Source: G958295645 sp965242735 (GTDB lineage: Bacteria > Gemmatimonadota > Gemmatimonadetes > Longimicrobiales > Gaopeijiaceae). Taken from it: a DNA stretch of 64,000 nt. This document shows, in pieces, positions 42,252-50,644 of this stretch (the stretch's first letter is position 1; each line of letters starts with the position of its first letter). The DNA lies in contig OZ251497.1 in the NCBI GenBank assembly GCA_965242735.1, positions 2,852,001 through 2,916,000 of the forward strand, written 5' to 3'. Below the pieces are notes generated by a model. That model was not told where the DNA came from and did no database searches. It was given only the letters and a program-made list of their open reading frames with translations. A program made the position numbers and the translations under genes.

Positions 42252-43568
42252 GTGGCATTCGTGAGGCTGCGGGGGGCGTGCCTGGCCGCGGCCTTGGCGG
42301 CCGGCGTCGCGCACGGCGCGCGGGGACAGGAGACCGGGGCGGATGTTCGCGGCGACCCCCTGGCGCCGGACAGCGTGCTGGCCGTGCCGGGAGGGCCGAC
42401 GCTCGTCTTCGAGGAGGCGGCCGGACTGCCCGTCGCCGCGATTCGGGTGTCGGCGCCGCTCGGGACGGGCCGCCCGGACGACGCTCGCGTGCTCGTGGCC
42501 CTGGCGCTCGAGCGGGCGCGGCCGCTGGCGGACTTGGTGGGCGCGTCGCTTTGGGCCGGGGTCGAACGCGGACGAATGGCGTACCAAGTGATGGGCGACC
42601 GCGCCGACCTGGAAGAGCTGGCGTGGACGGCGCGCGTCCTTGCCGGCAGGCCGGGCCGACGCGGACTGCGGCGAGCCGCCGAGCGGGAGCGGGCGCGCGC
42701 CGACCGCTTGGCCGAGACGCCGCACGGCCGGGCAGTCGCCGCCGCCGAAGCCCGCCGGGTCGAAGCGGCTGGGACGGGAGCGGCCGCGACGGGCGAGCCG
42801 CCGGGCGAACCGCCGGGCACCGGGACGGTCGCTTCACCGCCGAGGCCGGGCGACCCGGACTACGACGAGGAAGCGCAATTTCGCCGCATCGAGCGTCTGT
42901 GGGCCGGCAGCCACGCCCGCGACCGCCTGCGCGTCTTCGTCTTGGGGGCCGTGCCCGTGCCGGTCGCGCTGTCGGAGCTCTCGCAGCTCGGCGCGCCGGG
43001 GGCGGGGCGGCAACAGAGACCGCCCGCGGACCGTTCGGCGGAACCCGCGACCACGGAGCCGGCCGGCGCGGCCACAGCGCCAGCTAGCGCGGCCCCGGCG
43101 CCGTCCATGCAGGCCTGGGCCGGCGCCCACTTCCGCTTGGGGCCGCCGGACAGCGCGCGAAGCTGGGTCGCGCGCGAAGCCTTGTCGGCGGGGCTCGCCG
43201 AGTTGCCGCTGCCCGGCGTCGCGGTGCGTTTGGAGCACGGGTTGGGCGACGGCGGGAGACGGCTGGCCGTCACGGCCACGGCCATGACCCAGCCGGCCGC
43301 GGACGCCGCTCTGGCCGAAGCCCTCGCGCTCCTGTCGGAGCCGGAACTCGAGGCGCGTTGGAGCCGGGCGGCGGCTGCCCTCCGGCGCGACCTCCTCGCA
43401 GAGGCGGCGACGCCGACGGGCTGGCTCTCGCTCGCCGACGCCGGCTACGGGCGGGACGGCTTCCTTCGCGGCATGCTCTCCGAGATTCGCCTTGCGGGAC
43501 CGGCCGCGCTGCAAGCGGTCGCCGCGGACTTCGAGTCCTCGTTGGTGCGGATGGACGGACGCCGGTGA
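42252..43568 (+). CDS. Exported M16-like protein lacking zinc-site motif (first of pair)
   Basis: A 438-residue exported protein starting at GTG 42252 or GTG 42261, with a signal peptide (LRGACLAAALAAGVAHGARG). The region VFEEAAGLPVAAIRVSAPLG, followed by TGRPDDARVLVALALERARP and VMGDRADLEELAWTARVLAG, has the layout of an M16 peptidase N-terminal domain, but the HxxEH zinc motif is missing (VALALERA stands where it is expected). A variable Pro/Gly/Ala-rich linker (about residues 180-300) splits two such domains. M16 proteins without zinc sites occur as non-catalytic partners of active M16 subunits; the next gene, overlapping by GTGA, is a similar degenerate protein. The family call is inference from layout. 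Confidence 0.6.
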   Translation: MAFVRLRGACLAAALAAGVAHGARGQETGADVRGDPLAPDSVLAVPGGPTLVFEEAAGLPVAAIRVSAPLGTGRPDDARVLVALALERARPLADLVGASLWAGVERGRMAYQVMGDRADLEELAWTARVLAGRPGRRGLRRAAERERARADRLAETPHGRAVAAAEARRVEAAGTGAAATGEPPGEPPGTGTVASPPRPGDPDYDEEAQFRRIERLWAGSHARDRLRVFVLGAVPVPVALSELSQLGAPGAGRQQRPPADRSAEPATTEPAGAATAPASAAPAPSMQAWAGAHFRLGPPDSARSWVAREALSAGLAELPLPGVAVRLEHGLGDGGRRLAVTATAMTQPAADAALAEALALLSEPELEARWSRAAAALRRDLLAEAATPTGWLSLADAGYGRDGFLRGMLSEIRLAGPAALQAVAADFESSLVRMDGRR

Positions 43569-45190
43569 CGGGTTCGAGGGCGCTGCGAGCGCTCGGAGCG
43601 GTGCGGGCCCTGGGAGCGGTGCGGGCCCTGGGAGCGGTGCGGGCCCTGGGAGCGGTGCGGGCCCTGGGAGCGGTGCGGGCCCTGGGAGCGGTGCGGGCCC
43701 TGGGAGCGGTGCGGGCCCTGGGAGCGGTGCGGGCCCTGGGAGCGGTGCGGGCCCTGGGAGCGGTGCGGGCCCTGGGGGTGCTCGGGGCGTTCGGGGCGGT
43801 GCGCGCCCTGGGGACGCTGGGGGCGCTCGCGGCGCTGGCTTGGGGAGCGCAACCCGTCCCGGCGGCCGCGTCTCCCGCGCCGACCGTCGGAGGAAAGTCC
43901 CACGCACGCGAGTCGGCGACCACGCGAGGAGGCTGGCTGATGCCGACGCTGGGAACGTCCTCTGCGCGCGCGTCGGCGGCGGCGCCACCCGTTGCCGCGG
44001 CGCAGTCCTCCTTGCTGGTCGTGCGCGACTGGCTCCCGGCCGGCGTCGTCGCATTGGCGTTGCCCGCGCCCCTCGCGGCGCAACCGGCCGACGAGGCCGT
44101 CGTCCAAGTGGCCGACTTGGCCTTGGCCGCCACGTTGCGGGAAGCCGCCGCCGGACTGGCCGCCCGGATCGGCGCCGCGCGCACGCGGACCGGACGCTTC
44201 TTCGTCGCGACGGCTGCGCCCGAGGACCTTCCGGAGCTGTACGGGGCGATGCGGCGGGCGGCGGCGCGACCGTTGCCGCGGCGGCACGTCGAAGCGGCCT
44301 GGGCCCGGGCGAGCCGAGACCGCAGCTTTCGCGACGGCTCGCCCGAGGACCGCCACGCGCGGCTCTTCGCGGCCCGACTCGGCTTGCTTCCTTCTGCGGA
44401 GCCCGCCGTCCCCCGGCTTGCAGAGGAGTCCGGGCCGCCGAGCGCCGCGCAAGAGGACTCCGCTCTCTCGGCGCTCTTCGCCCGCGCGTCCCGGGCACCC
44501 GACGAGGCGTGGCCACGGCGGGCTTGGGTGGTGGTCTCCGACCGCGACCGGCCTGGGCTTCCGCGCCGAGCCGGCGGACCTGCCGAGCCGTGGGCGCGAC
44601 CCGCTCCGCCACCGCGAGGGGTGCGGGATGCTCGAGACGCCGTTCTCATGGCGGCGAACTCGGACCTGCCGGCCGAACCGCCCCCGCTCGTCAGCGTGCA
44701 GGAGACGGCGGAAGTCGTGACCACATGGGTGGGCTTGGCCTACCAGCTCCCGCCCGGCACGACGCTTCGAGAGGCCGAGTTCCTGCGAACCGTCCTCGAG
44801 CTCCATGCGGAGCGCCGCCTTGCCGGCGACATCTACGGATTCTCGGCGGAAGTGGGACCGCGAGGACGCTTGCTGCTGCAGTTCTCCGCCGCCCCCGACA
44901 CGGTGCGGTCCGTGAAGGCCGGAATCGCCGAAGTCTTGGCGACCGCGTCCGCCGAGGGCGCCGGTTCCGATCTGGCGGGTCTGCTGCGGGCCGCGAGGAG
45001 CAGGCGAAGCCAGCGGCTCGCCAGTCCGCAAGACATGGCTCGGACCGCCGCCGAAGCGTTGCTCCGCGGGGCCGCGCCCGGCCAAGCCTTGGCCTTCCTG
45101 CGCCCGCGGCCGGTCCCCAGCGCCGAGCGGCTCGCGGCCATCGCGCGGGCTGCCCGTCTGGTCGTCCGCGTGGAGCTTGGCGTGCCTTGA
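43565..45190 (+). CDS. Exported M16-like protein (second of pair) with repeat-built signal region
   Basis: A 541-residue protein starting at GTG 43565, whose codon overlaps the stop of the previous gene. The first 70 residues consist of VRALGA repeats (nine perfect copies) leading into GTLGALAALAWGAQPVPAAA, a normal signal core and cleavage region. The body has M16-like blocks (DEAVVQVADLALAATLREAA, TTWVGLAYQLPPGTTLREAE, FLRTVLELHAERRLAGDIYG) but no HxxEH. With its partner it probably forms a non-catalytic or chaperone-like M16 heterodimer; this is inference. High arginine content and no cysteine in most of the sequence fit an exported protein. An alternative frame through the repeat (Gly-Ser-Gly-Ala-Gly-Pro) is rejected because it loses the M16-like body. 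Confidence 0.65.
   Translation: MTGSRALRALGAVRALGAVRALGAVRALGAVRALGAVRALGAVRALGAVRALGAVRALGAVRALGAVRALGVLGAFGAVRALGTLGALAALAWGAQPVPAAASPAPTVGGKSHARESATTRGGWLMPTLGTSSARASAAAPPVAAAQSSLLVVRDWLPAGVVALALPAPLAAQPADEAVVQVADLALAATLREAAAGLAARIGAARTRTGRFFVATAAPEDLPELYGAMRRAAARPLPRRHVEAAWARASRDRSFRDGSPEDRHARLFAARLGLLPSAEPAVPRLAEESGPPSAAQEDSALSALFARASRAPDEAWPRRAWVVVSDRDRPGLPRRAGGPAEPWARPAPPPRGVRDARDAVLMAANSDLPAEPPPLVSVQETAEVVTTWVGLAYQLPPGTTLREAEFLRTVLELHAERRLAGDIYGFSAEVGPRGRLLLQFSAAPDTVRSVKAGIAEVLATASAEGAGSDLAGLLRAARSRRSQRLASPQDMARTAAEALLRGAAPGQALAFLRPRPVPSAERLAAIARAARLVVRVELGVP
43601..43780. repeat. 18-bp tandem repeat array, nine perfect units plus a variant
   Basis: The unit GTGCGGGCCCTGGGAGCG is repeated perfectly nine times from 43601 to 43762, then once with changes (43763-43780); a diverged copy precedes it at 43583-43600. 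Each unit encodes VRALGA in the second M16-like gene. The lack of any substitution in nine copies points to recent expansion or active homogenisation, and a length divisible by three keeps the frame. Confidence 0.95.
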
Positions 45191-45315
45191 TCGGCATGGC
45201 AGGCGTCCCTATGTTCCATTCCTATGTTTAAGGATTGCCGAGGCGCTTGCCGGCGCGGCTCCGCCGGAAGCCGGCCTCGGTCCCTCCAGCACCAGCCCCA
45301 CAGGGGAGGAGTCAG

Positions 45316-46089
45316 ATGAAGCGAAGCGATGTAGGCTCGATGGCGGGCCTGTTTGTCCTGTCGACGGCGATGGTCGCTTGCGCGCCCGGAGAGGGCGCCG
45401 TGCGCATCGAGGTGCCCGAGCCAAGCGGCACCGAAGCCATAGGGGTTGCCGACGTCGAGGTCTCGCTACTGCCGTACGACCGAGACCAGGTGTTCGATTC
45501 GCTCTCGCAGGCCTTCCCCACGCCGGAGCCGGAGATGCCCCCCGATCTGGCCGCGGCCCAGGAGGAAATCGCAGCCGCGCGCCAAGCATGGGCCGACGCC
45601 GAGACGCGGTGGAACGTCCTGCGCGACGATCTTCAGAAGTTGAACGACCGCATGGAGGGCCTCAACCGCGGCACGCGCGAGTACCGCTCGCTCTTCAGCG
45701 AGAGCCAGCAGAAGTTTCGGGAGTACGAAGGCCTCGATGCGCGCGTGGCGTCGCTCTTCAACCAGTTCCAGTCCTTGCAGGCCGCAGTCATCGACCGGCT
45801 GGACAGCATGAGCGTGGCGAGGAGCAACTGGGCCGACGAAGCCTTTCAGGACGTCAACGAGGTGATCGCGGCCAAGTTGGAGGCGTCCGGGCTGGAAGTG
45901 CATGTGGACACCACCAACGCCGACGGGTGGGTGAACTTCCGCGTGCCGGCCGGCGACTACTGGGTCTACGCGCGCCACGAAGTGGCCAACGAAGAATGGT
46001 ACTGGAACCACTCGCTCCCCCTCCCGCGGGGCGCCCCCCAGCAAAGGCTCCTTTCGCGCGAAAACGCCGAGGTCAGGCCGATCTACTAG
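45316..46089 (+). CDS. Lipoprotein with central coiled coil, unknown function
   Basis: A 257-residue lipoprotein (signal with lipobox AMVACAPG). GGGGAGGAG lies upstream of ATG 45316. An N-terminal beta-rich region (GVADVEVSLLPYDRDQVFDS) is followed by a long heptad-like helix (AAAQEEIAAARQAWADAETR and RDDLQKLNDRMEGLNRGTRE), then a C-terminal domain ending in DYWVYARHEVANEEWYWNHS, reminiscent of carboxypeptidase-regulatory or surface Ig folds. No family is recognised. It precedes the FadJ-like gene by about 26 bp but shares no evident function with it. Confidence 0.75.
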   Translation: MKRSDVGSMAGLFVLSTAMVACAPGEGAVRIEVPEPSGTEAIGVADVEVSLLPYDRDQVFDSLSQAFPTPEPEMPPDLAAAQEEIAAARQAWADAETRWNVLRDDLQKLNDRMEGLNRGTREYRSLFSESQQKFREYEGLDARVASLFNQFQSLQAAVIDRLDSMSVARSNWADEAFQDVNEVIAAKLEASGLEVHVDTTNADGWVNFRVPAGDYWVYARHEVANEEWYWNHSLPLPRGAPQQRLLSRENAEVRPIY

Positions 46090-46115
46090 CCGCGCGCCCG
46101 CGCGGGAGCGGCGGA

Positions 46116-48305
46116 GTGAGCCCCCGCCTCCATGTCGGGGCGGACGGCTTGGGACGGCTCGTCTTCGACGACGAGGGTCGAGCGCACAACGTCTTCGACG
46201 CGCAGGCGCTCGACCGGCTTGACGAGGCGCTCGCGGCCGCGACGGCCGAAGCCGCCAAGGGCGCCCTGCGGGGACTCGTGGTGTCGTCGGCCAAGCCGGG
46301 GTCGTTCGTCGCGGGGGCCGACGTGGCCGCCCTCGCCGACGTGCAAGACGCGGAGACCGCGCGCGACGCTTCGCGCCGCGGACAGGAGCTGTTCGCCCGC
46401 TTGGCCGCGTTGCCGGTGCCGGTCGTGTCGGCGATCCGCGGCGTCTGTCTCGGAGGCGGCGCGGAGCTGGCGCTGGCGTGCAGCCATCGCGTGGCGGCCG
46501 ACGACGAGGCGACGCGCATCGGCTTCCCGGAAGTGTCGCTGGGCATCCTCCCCGCGTGGGGCGGCATGACCCGGCTGCCGGAACTGGTCGGTCTGCGCGC
46601 GGCCCTGGAGCTCGTCCTGTCGGGCAAGCCGGTGGGCGCGAGGAAGGCGCTCCGGATCGGCTTGGTCGACTTGGCGCTGCCCGCCTCGCAGTTCGAAGAG
46701 AGGACGATGGAATTCGCCCAGGGTCTCGTCGCCGCCAAGGGAGCAGGCGAGCGCCGGACCCGGACCGGGCGGCGCCGACGCGCTTCCCGCCCGTCGCGCC
46801 GGCGCCGCGGGCTGGGCACGCGCTTGCTCGACGGAACTCCGCCTGGACGCGCCCTGGTCCTTCGCGCGGCGCGCAAGCAAGTGGCCCGGCGCACGGGCGG
46901 CCGCTATCCGGCGCCGCTCAAGATTCTGGAAGTCGCCCGTCGCGGCCTGGGCCGGTCGCGCCGACGCCGCTTCCAGCTGGAGGTCGAAGCCGTCGGCGAA
47001 CTGGCCGTGTCGGCGGTCTGCAAGAACCTGCTCTTCCTGTTTCAGCTCCGGGAGCGCGCGCGCAAGGGGCCCTGGGCCGAGGGCGGCGCCGCCAAGCAGG
47101 TGGACCAGGCGGCGGTGATCGGCGCGGGAGTGATGGGCGGCGCGATTGCGCAGGCGTTCGCCTACCGAGACATCCCCGTGCGCCTGAACGACGTCGCTCA
47201 CGAGGCGGTGACCACGGGGCTGGCGTCCGCCCGGTCCGTCTTCGACGCGGCCGTGAGCCGCCGCCGACTCTCTCGCCGGGACGCGAAGCGCAAGATGGGA
47301 CTCGTGGCGGGCGGACTGGACTACGCCGGCGTGGCGCAGGCGGACCTGGTCGTCGAAGCGGTCGTGGAACGGATGGACGTCAAGCAGGCCGTGTGCCGCG
47401 AATTGGAGGAGGTCGTGCGCGAGGACGCGGTGCTGGCCACCAACACCTCGTCGCTCTCGGTGGACCAGATCGCCGCCGCGCTGAAGCGTCCCGAGCGGTT
47501 CGCCGGGATGCACTTCTTCAATCCCGTCCACCGAATGCCGCTCGTCGAAGTCGTCCGGGGCACGCGCACGTCCGCCGACGCCGTGGAGACGATCGCGGCC
47601 CTGGCGGCCCAACTGGGGAAGACGCCGGTCGTGACCAGGGACGGACCGGGCTTCGTCGTGAACCGGATTCTGGCCCCGTGCCTCAACGAGGCGGGCCACC
47701 TGCTGGACGAGGGCTGGGACGCCTTGGCCGTCGACGCGGCGTGGAAGGCGTTCGGCGCGCCGATGGGTCCGTTTCGCTTGATGGACGAGGTGGGTCTCGA
47801 CGTGGTGCGCCATGCCGGAGACGCGATGGCGCAGGCGCTGGGCGATCGATTGGCGCCGGCGCCCGCATTGGCCTCGCTGGGCCGGACGAACCGGACCGGG
47901 CGCAAGGGAGGCCGCGGCTTCTACATGCACCGCAAGGGCAAGCGCCCCGCGTTCGACGCTTCGGTGTACGAGGACCTGGGTCTCCGGCGGGAGCGCCGCC
48001 GGCCGGAGCCCGAGGCTGTGCAGGAACGGCTGGTCCTCGCGATGATCAACGAAGCGGCGCGGATTCTGGACGACGGCATCGTGGCCGCGGCGGCGGACGT
48101 GGACCTGGCCATGGTGATGGGAGCCGGCTTTCCGCCCTTCCGAGGAGGACTGCTCAAGTACGCCGACGACCGCGGCACGGCAGACGTGCTCGCGGCCACG
48201 GCCGCTCTTCAGGCTCCGCTGGGCGAGCGCTGGGCGCCGAGCCGCGCGTTGCGACGCCTGGGAGAGAAGGGCGAGAGATTCCACGCGGCCTTCCCGAAAC
48301 GATGA
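46116..48305 (+). CDS. fadJ: Bifunctional enoyl-CoA hydratase / 3-hydroxyacyl-CoA dehydrogenase (FadJ/FadB-like)
   Basis: A 729-residue trifunctional-enzyme alpha subunit of beta-oxidation. The N-terminal crotonase part has the CoA/oxyanion region FVAGADVAALADV and CLGGGAELALACSHRVAADD, followed by IGFPEVSLGILPAWGGMTRL with the catalytic Glu. The C-terminal dehydrogenase has the NAD-binding fold VIGAGVMGGAIAQAFAYRDI and the catalytic His region HFFNPVHRMPLVEVVRGTRT, plus GPGFVVNRILAPCLNEAGHL. An Arg-rich bridge (RRTRTGRRRRASRPSRRRRG) between the domains is unusually basic. GTG 46116 with GCGGAG upstream. No thiolase (fadI) is adjacent, which is atypical; the next gene belongs to molybdenum-enzyme maturation. 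Confidence 0.93.
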   Translation: MSPRLHVGADGLGRLVFDDEGRAHNVFDAQALDRLDEALAAATAEAAKGALRGLVVSSAKPGSFVAGADVAALADVQDAETARDASRRGQELFARLAALPVPVVSAIRGVCLGGGAELALACSHRVAADDEATRIGFPEVSLGILPAWGGMTRLPELVGLRAALELVLSGKPVGARKALRIGLVDLALPASQFEERTMEFAQGLVAAKGAGERRTRTGRRRRASRPSRRRRGLGTRLLDGTPPGRALVLRAARKQVARRTGGRYPAPLKILEVARRGLGRSRRRRFQLEVEAVGELAVSAVCKNLLFLFQLRERARKGPWAEGGAAKQVDQAAVIGAGVMGGAIAQAFAYRDIPVRLNDVAHEAVTTGLASARSVFDAAVSRRRLSRRDAKRKMGLVAGGLDYAGVAQADLVVEAVVERMDVKQAVCRELEEVVREDAVLATNTSSLSVDQIAAALKRPERFAGMHFFNPVHRMPLVEVVRGTRTSADAVETIAALAAQLGKTPVVTRDGPGFVVNRILAPCLNEAGHLLDEGWDALAVDAAWKAFGAPMGPFRLMDEVGLDVVRHAGDAMAQALGDRLAPAPALASLGRTNRTGRKGGRGFYMHRKGKRPAFDASVYEDLGLRRERRRPEPEAVQERLVLAMINEAARILDDGIVAAAADVDLAMVMGAGFPPFRGGLLKYADDRGTADVLAATAALQAPLGERWAPSRALRRLGEKGERFHAAFPKR

Positions 48306-49180
48306 CGGCGGACGCGGCACGAGCGACGGACTTGCCGGACACGGGGGACATGGCCGGCACGAAGGCCCACGCGGACGAGACAGGCCCAGCAGGCACGGCG
48401 GACGACGCCCACACGGCGGGCACAGCCAGCGCGACGGCCCAGGCCAGCGCAGCAGGCGCACCGGGCTTGGCCGCGGACAGGACGGACGCCGGGGCAGAAG
48501 CGAGCCCCGCCCGACCAAAAGGAGAGGGCGCAACGGGCTTGGCCGCGGACAGGACGGACGCCGACGTGGCGGGCTTGGTGTTGGCGGCGGGACGCTCGGA
48601 GCGCATGGGCGCCGCCAAGGCGGCCCTGGATGCTGGGGGCGTGCCCTTCGCGGCCCGGATGGTCCGCATGCTGGCGAGCGCCGGATGCGCGCCGGTCCTG
48701 GTCGTGCTGCGCGAAGCGGCCGGAGAGGCGGCGCGGGCGGCGACGGCGGAGGGAGGCGTCGTCGTCGTCAACCGAGAAGGGAGGGGCGGGCAGATCGGAT
48801 CGCTGCGAGCGGGACTGGCCCGTCTGCGCGAATCGCGGGAGCCGCCGTCGGCGGTGGTCTTCTCGCCGGTGGACAATCCTGCCGTGGCCGCGGCGACGGT
48901 TCGGACGCTGATGAAGGCGTGGCGGCGTTCGGGCGCGGCGGTCGTCGTGCCGCGCCGCGGGGCCAAGCGCGGACATCCGGTCCTGGCCGACATGCGGATC
49001 GCCGGCGAGTTCTTCGAAGAGGGACTGGCCGAAGGCGCGAGGGGCGTGATTCGGCGCGACCCCGGCCGCGTGCTCGAAGTGGGCGTGGACGACGACGCCG
49101 TGCTGGACGACATCGACACGCCGGACGAGTACCGCCGCCGTTTCCGGCCGCCCCGGGCGGGGACCGACCCGCCCTCGTGA
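48302..49180 (+). CDS. MobA/MocA-like molybdenum cofactor nucleotidyltransferase
   Basis: A 292-residue NTP-transferase of the MobA-like group that attaches CMP or GMP to molybdopterin, like MocA for xanthine-dehydrogenase-type enzymes. The nucleotide-binding signature VAGLVLAAGRSERMGAAKAA begins only at about residue 90; RGGQIGSLRAGLARL and SPVDNPAVAAATVRTLMKAW are further family blocks. The first 88 residues are an Ala/Asp/Gly-rich extension containing a 28-bp direct repeat. An internal start is possible, but no good in-frame ATG or GTG with an SD lies just before the domain. The ATG overlaps the fadJ stop (ATGA), and the stop overlaps the xdhC start (GTGA). Confidence 0.86.
   Translation: MTADAARATDLPDTGDMAGTKAHADETGPAGTADDAHTAGTASATAQASAAGAPGLAADRTDAGAEASPARPKGEGATGLAADRTDADVAGLVLAAGRSERMGAAKAALDAGGVPFAARMVRMLASAGCAPVLVVLREAAGEAARAATAEGGVVVVNREGRGGQIGSLRAGLARLRESREPPSAVVFSPVDNPAVAAATVRTLMKAWRRSGAAVVVPRRGAKRGHPVLADMRIAGEFFEEGLAEGARGVIRRDPGRVLEVGVDDDAVLDDIDTPDEYRRRFRPPRAGTDPPS
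48463..48562. repeat. 28-bp direct repeat inside the mobA-like leader
   Basis: A 28-bp sequence beginning GGGCTTGGCCGCGGAC and ending GGACGGACGCC occurs at 48463-48490 and 48535-48562, without mismatch. The 72-bp offset is 24 codons, so both copies encode GLAADRTDA. They sit in the low-complexity extension ahead of the nucleotidyltransferase domain. Confidence 0.9.
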
Positions 49181-50256
49181 ACGACTCGGAATCCAACGAC
49201 GCAGGGCGGACGACCGGCCGACCCGGGCAAGCGCGGACGCCGGGCGAGCCGATGCGGCCGAAGGCGACGGCGGGGGGTGCGTCCACGACGAGCGCGAGCG
49301 CTGAGCCGACGACGGCCCCCGAGCCGTGCGGCTGGCCCGGCGACGGCGAACCGCTGGGCGGGCAGCCCTCGGCCGCCCAAGCCGCAACGGCCGTGCTGGA
49401 GGCCGTAGCGCAGCGCCGGCGCATCTTCACCGCCGTGGTCGCCCGGTGCGACGAAGGGAGACGCACCGGCCTGCGGTCGTGGCGCTCCGGCGACCGCGCC
49501 CAGGGCACGCTGGGGCACCCGGCTCTCGACGCCGCCGTCGAGCAGGCCCTTCCCGAGCTCTTTCCCGGCCACGTCGCGTCGGGCGCCGCGGCCAAGGAGT
49601 TCGAGTTCGCCGCCGCAAGCGGACCCGCCAAGGCGCTCGTGTACTTGGAAGTCCACGGCCCGCCGCCGCGCATGGTCATCGTGGGTGCCGGCCACGTGGC
49701 GCGCCCGCTGAGCCGGTGCGGCGCCATGCTGGGCCTGCAAGTCGAAGTGCTCGACGACCGTCCGGAGTTCGCCAGCCCGGAGCGGTTTCCGGAAGCGTCC
49801 GCCGTGCGAGTCGTCGACTTCCGCGATCCCTTCGCCGACACGCCCCTCGTCCCGGCAGACCATGTCGTCCTGGTAACGCGCGGCCACCGCTTCGACTACG
49901 AGTGCTTGATCCGCCTCTTGCGCATGCCGGACGCACCCGCGTACATCGGGATGATCGGCAGCCGCCGCCGCGTCCGCGCCACGCACGAGCAGTTGGTCCG
50001 CGACGGCTTCGAGCCCCGCGACCTTCGCCGGGTGCGCGCGCCCGTGGGCCTCGACCTCGGCGGCCAGACGCCCGCGGAGATCGCCGTGGCCGTGGCCGCG
50101 GAGATCGTCATGTGCCGGCACAACGGCACCGGGGCACCCCTCTCGCAAAAGGAACGCGTGGTGGAACGCTACTTCGAAGGCGAGAACGGCGAAGCAAAAC
50201 CGACGGGGTCGCGCCCGGTGAGCAACGTTCCCGGTGCGCTGGAGGGCCGTTCGTGA
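49177..50256 (+). CDS. xdhC: XdhC-family protein with Rossmann domain (molybdenum hydroxylase maturation)
   Basis: XdhC proteins bind molybdopterin and deliver its sulphurated form to xanthine-dehydrogenase-type enzymes. The 359-residue product has a C-terminal XdhC Rossmann domain: PRMVIVGAGHVARPLSRCGA, then VVDFRDPFADTPLVPADHVV, AYIGMIGSRRRVRATHEQLV and PVGLDLGGQTPAEIAVAVAA, an unmistakable family end. The N-terminal third keeps little of the XdhC_CoxI domain (RRIFTAVVARCDEGRRTGLR); the standard form of that domain is encoded separately just downstream. GTG 49177 overlaps the mobA-like stop. No xanthine dehydrogenase structural gene is in the window; it may lie elsewhere. Confidence 0.9.
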   Translation: MNDSESNDAGRTTGRPGQARTPGEPMRPKATAGGASTTSASAEPTTAPEPCGWPGDGEPLGGQPSAAQAATAVLEAVAQRRRIFTAVVARCDEGRRTGLRSWRSGDRAQGTLGHPALDAAVEQALPELFPGHVASGAAAKEFEFAAASGPAKALVYLEVHGPPPRMVIVGAGHVARPLSRCGAMLGLQVEVLDDRPEFASPERFPEASAVRVVDFRDPFADTPLVPADHVVLVTRGHRFDYECLIRLLRMPDAPAYIGMIGSRRRVRATHEQLVRDGFEPRDLRRVRAPVGLDLGGQTPAEIAVAVAAEIVMCRHNGTGAPLSQKERVVERYFEGENGEAKPTGSRPVSNVPGALEGRS

Positions 50257-50293
50257 GGCCAAGCAGCCGAGCAAAACCGGCAGGTCCTGCCCG

Positions 50294-50644
50294 GTGAGCG
50301 ACAGGCGCGTGTTGGCCCTGCTGGCCGACTTGACCGAGCCCGCCGTGCTGGCGACCGTCATCTCGACGCGCGGCTCGACCCCGCGAAAGACCGGCGCCGC
50401 CATGCTGGTGGGCAGGCGCGGCGTGATCGCCGGCACCATCGGCGGCGGTTGCGGCGAAGGCGAAGTCCTTGCCGCCGCCCAAGAGCTGTTCGCCGGCGCC
50501 CCGCCGGCAGTGGTCCGCGTCGACCTCACCGACGACTTCACGTCCTGGAGCCCCGCCGTCTGCGGAGGCGTCATGAACGTGTTCATCGAGCCCGCCAATC
50601 CCGAACGCTTCCCCTTCCCTTCCCCGTCGGAGGACACCCCATGA
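50294..50644 (+). CDS. Short XdhC_CoxI-domain protein
   Basis: A 116-residue protein containing the XdhC/CoxI N-terminal domain: ATVISTRGSTPRKTGAAMLV and GTIGGGCGEGEVLAAAQELF, the conserved RGSxPR and GGGCxE motifs. The C-terminal SWSPAVCGGVMNVFIEP also fits the family. It lacks a Rossmann domain, so together with the preceding 359-residue XdhC it makes a split two-subunit form. GTG 50294 is chosen; an earlier ATG at 50234 would overlap the previous gene. Its stop TGA overlaps the ATG of the OsmC-family gene (ATGA), so the OsmC-family protein is translationally coupled to molybdenum-enzyme maturation genes. Confidence 0.85.
   Translation: MSDRRVLALLADLTEPAVLATVISTRGSTPRKTGAAMLVGRRGVIAGTIGGGCGEGEVLAAAQELFAGAPPAVVRVDLTDDFTSWSPAVCGGVMNVFIEPANPERFPFPSPSEDTP

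Noticed and set aside
43601..43780. CRISPR array
   Set aside because: Units are 18 bp with no spacers between them, and they lie inside a coding start; no cas gene is in the window.
43492..45231. Collagen-like frame with Gly-Ser-Gly-Ala-Gly-Pro repeats
   Set aside because: The 18-bp array is open in several frames. Only the frame starting at GTG 43565 continues into an exported protein with a normal signal and M16-like blocks, and it couples to the previous stop.
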